DNA of 7,228 nt from JBAYVY01 sp041674345. GTDB lineage: Bacteria; Planctomycetota; Phycisphaerae; Phycisphaerales; Zrk34. Location of the stretch: the NCBI GenBank assembly GCA_041674345.1, contig JBAYVY010000184.1:1-7228 (forward strand). The letters run 5' to 3'. Of the stretch, positions 1 to 5,675 are shown one piece after another (within the stretch, counting starts at the first letter, position 1; each line of letters opens with the position of its first letter). The position numbers and the translations under genes are program-made. Below the pieces are notes generated by a model. It ran no database searches and had not been told where the DNA came from. It saw nothing but the letters and a program-made list of their open reading frames with translations.

Positions 1-34
1 CTTGCGACAAACGAACCACATATTTCTTACGCAT
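1..34 (-). CDS. IS630-like transposase, first 11 codons only
   Basis: The minus strand reads ATG at 34-32 followed by MRKKYVVRLSQ and then leaves the window. A strong Shine-Dalgarno sequence, AGGGAGG (46-40), sits 5 bases upstream of the ATG. The short hydrophobic/basic opening 'KKYVVRLS' is what I know from the N-terminal start of IS630-family (Tc1/mariner-related, DDE) transposases, which bind the element ends and catalyse cut-and-paste transposition into TA sites. The adjacent TA dinucleotide and the interruption of the protease next door fit that family. Only 11 residues are visible, so the family call rests on the start motif and context and not on any catalytic residue. A different short-leader IS family remains possible. 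Confidence 0.55.
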   Translation of the reverse strand, partial: MRKKYVVRLSQ

Positions 35-43
35 CGGTGCCTC

Positions 44-80
44 CCTGCTGATTCCCCGGCGACCCTCGCCGGACAGCAGG
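44..80 (-). promoter_or_regulatory. Two-part hairpin in the transposase leader
   Basis: CCTGCTG (44-50) pairs with CAGCAGG (74-80), and inside it CCGGCGA (56-62) pairs perfectly with TCGCCGG (66-72) around a CCC loop. The asymmetric bulge is ATTCC against a single A. In the minus-strand RNA, the 3' foot of the stem overlaps the start of the AGGGAGG ribosome binding site (46-40). The structure is directly visible; a role in limiting transposase translation, especially from read-through transcripts, is inference based on known IS10/IS50-style leader hairpins. Confidence 0.5.
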
Positions 81-120
81 TTCATCGGCAATCCTAAACA
101 TTAGACATGACAAAACACTA

Positions 121-1224
121 GTCTTCGTCAAAAGCTCCGGCAACAGCGAACCGGCCGGTGCCAACTCCGTCACGCCCCCCGGCATGAGCTACAACGGCAT
201 CACCGTCGGCGCCCTCAACAAAACCTTCACCCAACGCGCCTCCTTCTCCAGTTTCAGCCACGGCGTCAACCCCATCAAACCCGATATCGTCGCACCCGGC
301 GAATACATCGTCGCACCCAATTCCATCGACACCAACAACGACGGCATGGTCAATGACTTCTCCCGCGGATTCCTCGGCGAAGATTACCACAACCTCGGTG
401 CCACCACCGGCGACATCACCGGCACCAGCTTCTCCGCACCGCACGTCTCCGGCGCTATCGCTCTCATGCAGCAATATCAGGCACTCCACGCCGCCGACCA
501 TGACGCCGATCACCGCGTCCTCAAGGCCATCATGCTCAACCAGGCCCATACCAACGTTCAGCACAACGGCGGCGGCGCGTGGGCACAGGGCGCCACCGGC
601 TCGACCGCCGGCCAAAACCTCGTCGTCAATCGCTCCCTCGACACCGAACTGGGGGCCGGATCGCTGGATGTGTACGACACGCTCGGCCTCTATTCCCAGA
701 AGGAAGCCAAGGCGTCCGACAACAACACCGCGCAACACACCACGATCACCCCCGACACAGCGTTATGGTGGGACTTGGAAAATGTCGCCGGCACCAACGC
801 CGGACAAAACGGCACCGTCGATTACCTGCTGCCCGAATCCCTCGCCGGCCAAGCGATCCGCGCCACACTCACCTTTGACATCGCCGGCGCCGTCCTGCCC
901 AATCTCGAACTCCGCCTCTATCACGAAGGGTCCAACGACTTCAACGTACTCGGCTTCGACCAGAACAATCCGCTCGATGACATCCTCATCGCGCAAACAC
1001 TCAACGCCGCCGAAAACGTCAAACTCTTCGACTTCATCGTCCCCAACATCGGCCCAGGCGAAAATATGGGCTACTACCTCGAAGTCATCAACCTCTCCAA
1101 CACCGCCACCACCTACGGTCTGGCGTTCGTGCCCGAACCCGCCACCGTCGTCATTCTGCTGACGATCTGCCTCATCGGCATCGCGCATCGCCCCGCCGCT
1201 CGCCGCCTCTTTCTCGCCGCCTGA
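121..1224 (+). pseudogene. Subtilisin-like (S8) serine protease with PEP-CTERM tail, 5'-truncated by an insertion
   Basis: This is the C-terminal part of a secreted serine peptidase. From base 121 the frame reads VFVKSSGNSEP, the strand and oxyanion-hole Asn (codon 142-144) region of subtilases, then YNGITVGAL, KPDIVAPGE and GTSFSAPHVSG with the catalytic Ser at codon 427-429. The catalytic Asp and His, the propeptide and the signal peptide are absent. An ATG exists at 184, but it lies inside the conserved domain, so it is not the native start. After the peptidase comes a beta-rich domain (roughly 780-1125) resembling a PPC-type C-terminal domain. The end is a PEP-CTERM signal: VPEP (1129-1140), a hydrophobic segment (TVVILLTICLIGIA) and an RR-containing basic tail, the exosortase sorting signal common in planctomycetes. 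As it stands the fragment cannot be an active protease. The remaining frame is intact over 1.1 kb, so the interruption looks recent. Confidence 0.8.
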
Positions 1225-1266
1225 CCTTCGCCCGACCTTTCCCGAACTGTGATCGCCAAGCCGCAT

Positions 1267-1308
1267 GGCCCGTCCTGCTTTCCGGGGGCGGGCCTTGCCG
1301 GTTTTATT
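1267..1308 (+). terminator. Weak candidate terminator after the protease remnant
   Basis: GGCCCG (1267-1272) can pair with CGGGCC (1289-1294), followed 7 bases later by GTTTTATT. It lies between two converging genes, 43 bases after the protease stop. The stem is short, the loop is 16 nt and the T-run is not adjacent, so this is only a candidate. The rest of 1225-1414 shows no gene; on the minus strand, after the ftsI stop, there is a T-run (complement of 1341-1345) without a convincing stem. Confidence 0.25.
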
Positions 1309-1414
1309 CAATCCCGTCGTTTTATTCGGCGAATACCGTGAAAAAGGCCGGATATGGGCGGCGCGAATGCCTTTGCGTCAGGCCGGTGCCGACCCCGTGT
1401 TGGCAGGTTCGCAG

Positions 1415-3196
1415 TCAGTCGGCGAAATGGGAGGGATTGTCCGACTTCCGGTCGGGGGAAGAGTCGGGTGGGCCGTCTTCCTCGGCGTCGGGGGGCACGC
1501 CCAGATAAGCGAGGGTTTGATCGACGATCTGCGTGGCGGCGGGCGCGGCGACGATGCCGCCGAAGTGACCCACCGCCGGGTCGGGCTGATGGATGACGAC
1601 GATGACGATGATCGCCGGGTTTCGCAGCGGAGCGCCGCAGATGAAACTGGCGGTGTAGGCGCGGTCGATGTAGCCGCCGCGAACGCGGTCGGGCACCTGG
1701 GCCGTGCCGGTCTTGCCCCAGATGCGATAAAGTTTGCTGATGGCCTTTTTGCCGGTGCCCTCGCTGACGACCCGACGAAGCACGTCACGGGTATGATCGG
1801 CGGTCGCGGCGCTGATGGCACGCTGATACAGCGGCTGATCGGCCTGCGAGGCGAGGATGCTGGGGGTGACGACCAGCCCGCCGTTGGCGAACGCGCTGAA
1901 GCCGCGCACCATCTGCATCGGCGTCACGGCGATCTCCTGTCCCATCGGTACGCTGGTGATCGAATACTTGGACCATCGTTTGAGCGGGTTGACGATGCCG
2001 CGCGATTCGCCGGGCAACCCGCTGCCGGTCATTTCGCCGAAGCCGAACTTATGCACGGCTTCGTACATGCGTTTTTCGCCCATGCGCATGCCGATCTGCG
2101 ACATGCCGATGTTGCTGCTCTTGACCAGCACCTGGTCCCATGTGATCGTGCCGCTGGGATGCGCATCGTGCAGGATGCGCCCCCGGAACGGCGAGAACGA
2201 ACCGCTGGTGGTGGTGTCGATTTTCTCTTCGGGCCTGGCGATACCGGCTTCTGTGGCGGGCGCATGGACGAACGGTTTGAAGATTGATCCGGGTTCAAAC
2301 GGATCGGTGACGGCGCGATCCTTGCGGAAATCCGGCCGGACGTTCCCTCGCTGCGACGGATCGAAACCCGGCCAGTTCGCCACCGCCAGCAGTTGCCCCG
2401 TCGTCGCCTGCATCACGACCACCTCCGCGCTCTTGGCGCGGTAGTGCGCGCAGGTTTCCTCAAGCACCTGCTCGGCGATCCCCTGCACGATCAGGTCGAT
2501 GCTCAATCGCACATCGCCGCCCGACCGCGGCGGGGTATAATCGGCCTGTTCCACCCACACCGGACGGCGCTGCGCATCGTGCAGATAGGTCACATGGCCC
2601 GGTTGGCCGGTGACTTTTTTGTTCAGCAGCAGTTCCAACCCGTCCAACCCCGTGCCGTCTTCGCCGACGAATCCGATCAGCGGCCCGGCCAGTTTGCCCT
2701 GCGGATATTCCCGGATCACCCGCGGTTCCAGCCCGATCGCCTTGCTGCGAAGTTTCGTCACTTCCTCAAGCTGATCCTCATCCAGCAGCTTGTCGATCAC
2801 CACATATCGCCGGTCGGCGTTGTCACCGATCAACCGGTCGATGCGGGCCGGGTCGTCCCGCAACACGTGCGCCAGGTCCACGGCGAAGCGGCTCTGATCC
2901 TCGATCATCTGCGGATCGACGAACAGACGATAACCGATGTGGCTGACGGCGAACGGATGGCCGTTGCGGTCTTCCAGGTCGCCCCGGCGGGCCGGCAGCG
3001 GCATCGTGCTCTGCCGCGAACCAGCGAAACGATCCAGTTTCGGCGCATCGGCCAATTGCAATTGCACGACGCGACCGAGCAGCCCGGCCATCGCCAGCGA
3101 AACGAAGATGAGCGTGACCAAGCCGACGGCGCTGCTTCGCCGGAACTGGCGAAGGCGCGGATCGGTCAACGACTTGGCGTTTGGAGCGGTGGTCAC
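1415..3196 (-). CDS. ftsI: Division-type peptidoglycan transpeptidase (class B penicillin-binding protein, FtsI/PBP3-like)
   Basis: Cross-links septal peptidoglycan as a class B PBP, anchored in the inner membrane with its catalytic domain outside. The 593-residue length is usual for the family. A cytoplasmic tail (1-21) precedes one membrane helix (about 22-42). The PBP dimer domain begins with the family motif RRGDLEDRNG (70-79). The transpeptidase motifs are all present: SIFK (Ser304 nucleophile, Lys307; the family often has STFK), SSN (360-362) and KTGTAQ (495-500). There is no PASTA domain, and the Pro/Asp/Ser-rich tail (568-593) looks disordered. The start is GTG at 3196-3194, overlapping the ftsL stop as GTGA with no Shine-Dalgarno sequence, so translation is probably coupled. 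The dcw-cluster neighbours (rsmH, ftsL-like) favour FtsI over an elongation PBP2. No murE or other mur gene follows; the operon appears to end here. Confidence 0.9.
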   Translation of the reverse strand: MTTAPNAKSLTDPRLRQFRRSSAVGLVTLIFVSLAMAGLLGRVVQLQLADAPKLDRFAGSRQSTMPLPARRGDLEDRNGHPFAVSHIGYRLFVDPQMIEDQSRFAVDLAHVLRDDPARIDRLIGDNADRRYVVIDKLLDEDQLEEVTKLRSKAIGLEPRVIREYPQGKLAGPLIGFVGEDGTGLDGLELLLNKKVTGQPGHVTYLHDAQRRPVWVEQADYTPPRSGGDVRLSIDLIVQGIAEQVLEETCAHYRAKSAEVVVMQATTGQLLAVANWPGFDPSQRGNVRPDFRKDRAVTDPFEPGSIFKPFVHAPATEAGIARPEEKIDTTTSGSFSPFRGRILHDAHPSGTITWDQVLVKSSNIGMSQIGMRMGEKRMYEAVHKFGFGEMTGSGLPGESRGIVNPLKRWSKYSITSVPMGQEIAVTPMQMVRGFSAFANGGLVVTPSILASQADQPLYQRAISAATADHTRDVLRRVVSEGTGKKAISKLYRIWGKTGTAQVPDRVRGGYIDRAYTASFICGAPLRNPAIIVIVVIHQPDPAVGHFGGIVAAPAATQIVDQTLAYLGVPPDAEEDGPPDSSPDRKSDNPSHFAD

Positions 3197-3504
3197 GGTG
3201 AGTCGGTGCGCCGGTCGCGGTTGGGGCCTTGCGCGACGCGCGTCTGCGGACCGACGGTCGGAAGCATCGGCGTGGCGGGTTCCAGTTGCAATTGCGCGAT
3301 GAGGATGCGTTCGTTCAATTGGCGGGGGGTGAGCAGTCCGGCGACGTCGGATTGGTGACGCCAGATGTCCTGCCGAAGCTCCTGGGCGGTTTTTCGCTGA
3401 ACGGTCAGATCATAAACCTGCTGGGCGCGTTGCTGTCGCAACACCAACAGCCCGGCCGCGATGGCCCCGAGCAAAATCGTCATGGTCAGCAGTTTGGCGT
3501 ACAT
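3193..3504 (-). CDS. FtsL-like small bitopic division protein
   Basis: A 103-residue protein with a very short N-terminal tail, one membrane helix (about residues 5-22) and then a Gln/Arg/Leu-rich stretch (about 23-72) suited to a coiled coil. A proline-rich, probably disordered C-terminus follows. FtsL primary sequence is poorly conserved, so the assignment rests on size, topology and position immediately upstream of ftsI and downstream of rsmH. In known systems FtsL, with FtsB/DivIC, recruits and activates the FtsW-FtsI synthase. The ATG at 3504-3502 has an AGGA box 6 bases upstream; that box lies in one arm of an inverted repeat (see 3508-3576). The stop overlaps the ftsI GTG. Homology to FtsL is inferred and a generic septum-formation-initiator-type protein is the alternative. 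Confidence 0.65.
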   Translation of the reverse strand: MYAKLLTMTILLGAIAAGLLVLRQQRAQQVYDLTVQRKTAQELRQDIWRHQSDVAGLLTPRQLNERILIAQLQLEPATPMLPTVGPQTRVAQGPNRDRRTDSP

Positions 3505-3507
3505 GGG

Positions 3508-3576
3508 GCGTCCTGCGGGGTGCGGGGTGCGGGGTGCGGGGTGCGTTCAATCCGCAAGCCGCAGGACGCACCCCGC
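3508..3576. repeat. (GCGGGGT)4 tandem array with nested inverted repeats in the lysM-ftsL gap
   Basis: Four exact GCGGGGT heptamers occupy 3515-3542, followed by GCG. An 11-bp perfect inverted repeat, GCGTCCTGCGG (3508-3518) and CCGCAGGACGC (3559-3569), flanks the array. CGCACCCCGC (3567-3576) can also pair with several registers of the heptamer array. The whole fills nearly all of the 78-bp gap between the lysM-protein stop and the ftsL start. In the minus-strand mRNA the arm nearest ftsL contains its AGGA ribosome binding site. On the plus (template) strand the array is four GGGG runs with 3-nt loops, a canonical G-quadruplex pattern. Confidence 0.9.
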
Positions 3577-3582
3577 AAACCG

Positions 3583-4452
3583 CTACTTCGGCACCTTGAT
3601 GGTGGTTCCGACAACCAGGTTGTCCGGGTCTTTGATGATGCCGCGATTGAGGGCGACGAGTTTGGGCCAGGCCTTGCTCGTGCCGTAAAACTTCAGCGCC
3701 AGTTTGCCCAGCACGTCGCCCTTCTGAATCGTGTAAGTCTTGCCCCCGGAAGTCTCAATGGTCGGGGTGCGATCGCCGCGCAGAGACGGAGGCGTGTTGG
3801 GATCAAAGGTTGTGGTGGTATCAGGTGAACTTCCGGGGGCGGGGGATTCGGAAGTCGTGGCATCGCCGTCGCGGTCTGGCAGGACGATGCGGACGCCGGG
3901 CCGCAGGTCGCGTTCGCTGCGCAGGATGTTGCGGGCCTTGTTGACCTCGAAGATGGTTTTGTAGTACGCCGGGTCGCCGTACTGCTTCTTGGCGATCTGA
4001 TAGAGGGTGTCGCCCTTTTGGACGGTGTACCAGTTGTCGCGCGCGGTATTGGCCTGCGAACCGCCGGGACCGATCACCGCCACACGGTCGTTGCCGGGTT
4101 GGGGGGAAATGTCATCGTGGCCGGTCTCGATTTGAAGGACATCGACCGGGACGCCGCCGTCCACAACCTGAAGCGGGCCGACCCCATGACTGCCGCCCGA
4201 CGGGAATTGACCGGCCCCATCGGCGGGGATGACCGCGAGTTGTTCGTTCTGGTCCGGCGGCAGAGGCGTGCCACGCTGGCCCCAGGTGGTGGATGTGTTA
4301 TTGGACTGCGGCTGACCGGCCAGGCCGTCAAACCGGGTCAGGTCGGCCGGCTGCTGTTGCTGCGCGACCGACAAATGATCGGAAATCAGAATTCCGATGA
4401 AAATAATCACACCCAGTCCGACGAGCAGTCCGATCTTCGTTTCTTTGGTCAT
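3583..4452 (-). CDS. Membrane-anchored protein with two LysM domains
   Basis: A 289-residue protein with a short charged N-terminus (MTKETK), a hydrophobic signal anchor (about 7-24) and then a long low-complexity Gln/Gly/Pro/Thr linker (about 30-138). Two LysM domains follow: residues 141-192 (WYTVQKGDTLYQIAKKQYGD onward) and 239-289 (YTIQKGDVLGKLALKFYG onward), separated by a Ser/Pro/Thr-rich linker. LysM binds N-acetylglucosamine in peptidoglycan, so the protein probably tethers the inner membrane to the wall or localises division proteins. No catalytic domain is visible. ATG at 4452-4450 has only a weak GGAC-like ribosome site. It lies 80 bp after rsmH and 78 bp before the ftsL-like gene, on the same strand, so co-transcription is likely. 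Its place between rsmH and ftsL is not the classical dcw order, but the context points to a wall or division role. Confidence 0.85.
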   Translation of the reverse strand: MTKETKIGLLVGLGVIIFIGILISDHLSVAQQQQPADLTRFDGLAGQPQSNNTSTTWGQRGTPLPPDQNEQLAVIPADGAGQFPSGGSHGVGPLQVVDGGVPVDVLQIETGHDDISPQPGNDRVAVIGPGGSQANTARDNWYTVQKGDTLYQIAKKQYGDPAYYKTIFEVNKARNILRSERDLRPGVRIVLPDRDGDATTSESPAPGSSPDTTTTFDPNTPPSLRGDRTPTIETSGGKTYTIQKGDVLGKLALKFYGTSKAWPKLVALNRGIIKDPDNLVVGTTIKVPK

Positions 4453-4498
4453 GGCAATTCGTCCGTGAAAAAGGCGGGAGCCAGTCCTTGGCGGCGGT

Positions 4499-4525
4499 AT
4501 TTTAACAGCTTCTTCCGGGAATCAA
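4499..4525 (-). promoter_or_regulatory. Candidate internal promoter for lysM-ftsL-ftsI
   Basis: On the minus strand TTGATT (4525-4520) and TAAAAT (4504-4499) are spaced by 15 bp, resembling sigma70 -35/-10 elements. They lie in the rsmH-lysM gap, giving a leader of about 40 nt before the lysM ATG. The A/T-rich -10 stands out from the surrounding GC-rich DNA. The spacing is short and the consensus used is that of E. coli, so this is tentative. Confidence 0.3.
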
Positions 4526-4532
4526 AGGGCTT

Positions 4533-5564
4533 TTATGCGGAAATCCATCGAATCGCGCGAACTTTCGCGGATCGGCTCCGCGGATTACTCATTCGTTCAT
4601 CGTCGTCGGCCTGCACCACCTTGCGCGTCAGTAGCTCAGCGCGGCCCTGGTCGGCGTAACGCTTGAAAGCGTGCTTCACCAGGCGGTCCTCCAGCGAATG
4701 AAAGCTGATGACCACCGCGCGGGAACCAGCCGACATCAACACCGGCAAGCGCTCCAGCAATCGCTCCAATCGCCCCAACTCATCGTTGACCGCGATGCGA
4801 AGGGCCATGAACGTGCGCGTGGCCGGGTGGATGCGCTGGCGTCCGCCGCGCCGGCCGTAAACTGACGCGCACAGTTGAGCCAGTTGCCTGGTAGATTGAA
4901 TCGGCGAACGGGGCCTCGCTTCGATAATTTTTCGCGCGATAACACGACTCAGCCGTTCCTCGCCGTATTTCCACAGAATATCGGCCAGCTCCCGTTCGTC
5001 GATCTCCGCCAGCAGTTCCGCCGCCGTGATCCCCCCCGACCGGTCCAGCCGCATGTCCAATGCCGCGTCCTGCTGAAAGCTGAAACCCCGCTCCGCATCG
5101 TCCATCTGATTCGATGCGAATCCCAAATCCGCCAGCAACAAATCCACCTTCCCCACGCCCAAACCATCAAGAATCTCGCGGGAATCAGCGAAATTGCCAT
5201 GCACTATCCGCACCTCAATCGGTGCCTCGGCCAACCGCCGCCGCGCAAACGCCGCGTTATCAGCATCCGCATCCAACCCGATGTAACAACCGCCCGACAT
5301 GCCGGGGGCGGACGTTCCGGGGATTCCGGGGGCGGACGTTCCGGGGATTCCGGGGATTCCGGGGATTCCGGGGATTCCGGGGGCGGACGACAGCATCGGC
5401 GCGATCAGTGAGGCGTGCCCCCCCCGCCCCACCGTGCAGTCCAGCATCGTCTGACCCGCGCCCGGCGAAAGCAATTCGATCACCTGCCGCGACATCACCG
5501 GCAAATGACCGGCTGCGGATGAAGTCTCTTCGTGTGGTTGAACCATGTCATTCATCCGCGGCAT
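4533..5564 (-). CDS. rsmH: 16S rRNA (cytosine(1402)-N(4))-methyltransferase with a collagen-like repeat insertion
   Basis: RsmH (MraW) uses S-adenosylmethionine to N4-methylate C1402 of 16S rRNA, tuning the ribosomal P site. The product is about 343 residues from the ATG at 5564. Family landmarks in order: LPVMSRQVIELL (21-32), SAM motif I LDCTVGRGGH (41-50), YIGLDADADN (94-103), LADLGFASNQMDDAERGFSF (144-163), DMRLD (170-174), YGEERLSRVIARKI (200-213), HPATRTFMALRIAVNDEL (246-263), FHSLEDRLVK (288-297) and NPRSRSAKVRAI (327-338). Between motif I and the acidic SAM-ribose strand there is a Gly-Ile-Pro/Thr-Ser-Ala-Pro tract (about 60-91) that typical RsmH lacks. The start is uncertain: ATGs at 5564, 5555 and 5546 all precede the conserved domain; 5564 has a weak GGGAT box. 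The open frame extends further upstream, but that part overlaps the divergent gene. First gene of the division operon; no mraZ precedes it. Confidence 0.93.
   Translation of the reverse strand: MPRMNDMVQPHEETSSAAGHLPVMSRQVIELLSPGAGQTMLDCTVGRGGHASLIAPMLSSAPGIPGIPGIPGIPGTSAPGIPGTSAPGMSGGCYIGLDADADNAAFARRRLAEAPIEVRIVHGNFADSREILDGLGVGKVDLLLADLGFASNQMDDAERGFSFQQDAALDMRLDRSGGITAAELLAEIDERELADILWKYGEERLSRVIARKIIEARPRSPIQSTRQLAQLCASVYGRRGGRQRIHPATRTFMALRIAVNDELGRLERLLERLPVLMSAGSRAVVISFHSLEDRLVKHAFKRYADQGRAELLTRKVVQADDDERMSNPRSRSAKVRAIRWISA
5302..5391. repeat. In-frame 9-bp/15-bp tandem repeat array within rsmH
   Basis: On the plus strand, unit A (CCGGGGGCGGACGTT, 15 bp) occurs at 5302-5316 and 5326-5340, and as a variant ending in GAC at 5377-5391. 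Unit B (CCGGGGATT, 9 bp) occurs at 5317-5325 and four times in a row at 5341-5376. All units are multiples of three, so gain or loss keeps the rsmH frame. Read on the coding strand, B gives Gly-Ile-Pro and A gives Gly-Thr-Ser-Ala-Pro. The composite A+B (24 bp) is itself duplicated. The plus strand is a series of GGGG runs with 5-nt loops, able in principle to form a G-quadruplex. Confidence 0.95.
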
Positions 5565-5642
5565 TATCCCATATTCGTGCGACAGCAGAACCGCAGAAAA
5601 ACAAAACAGCAAAACATGGGGTCCAACGTGATCCGATGCCTG

Positions 5643-5669
5643 TTGTTCTGCTTTCCAGCGCGTTACAAT
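5643..5669 (+). promoter_or_regulatory. Probable promoter giving a leaderless transcript for the zinc-ribbon/VWA gene
   Basis: TACAAT (5664-5669) is a near-consensus -10 element located only 6 bases before the ATG at 5676. A poor -35-like TTGTTC (5643-5648) lies 15 bp upstream. Initiation at the usual distance would fall on or next to the A of the start codon, and no Shine-Dalgarno sequence is present before that ATG. The 111-bp divergent intergenic region (5565-5675) must also hold the rsmH promoter; only a weak GAATAT (complement of 5571-5576) is visible there. Confidence 0.45.
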
Positions 5670-5675
5670 CCAGCC

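Larger units (their letters stand above)
1..120 (-). mobile_element. Terminal part of an insertion sequence (IS630-type suspected) inserted in a subtilase gene
   Basis: The protease reading frame becomes recognisable exactly at about base 121 (VFVKSSGN...). Upstream of it the same frame is unrelated and stops at 49-51. The likely element end is GTGTTTTGTCATGTC read on the minus strand from 118, bordered by TA at 119-120, the target dinucleotide duplicated by IS630/Tc1-type elements. The transposase start lies about 85 bp inside this end, a usual distance. The other end and the second TA copy lie outside the window, so the boundary is inferred from where homology begins. Confidence 0.55.

Noticed and set aside
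118..738. Long minus-strand open frame opposite the protease (206 residues)
   Set aside because: Gly/Val/Ala-rich shadow with no recognisable motif; the plus frame carries clear subtilase motifs.
1325..1335. Palindrome ATTCGGCGAAT between the convergent genes
   Set aside because: The loop would be a single base and there is no adjacent T-run; too short to call an operator or terminator.
1592..1616. GAT/GAC-rich microsatellite-like run inside ftsI
   Set aside because: It encodes the AIIVIVVIHQP strand after the KTG motif, a hydrophobic strand expected at that place in the transpeptidase fold.
1265..2287. Long plus-strand open frame opposite ftsI
   Set aside because: It lies antisense to a transpeptidase with all three catalytic motifs; its Arg/Asp/Gly-rich translation is typical of high-GC antisense frames.
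3515..3542. Heptamer array as a CRISPR array
   Set aside because: The units are contiguous 7-mers with no spacers and no cas genes are present.
5532..5675. Upstream start of the zinc-ribbon/VWA gene at 5532
   Set aside because: It lies within rsmH; the zinc-ribbon domain begins naturally at the ATG at 5676, which has its own -10 box.
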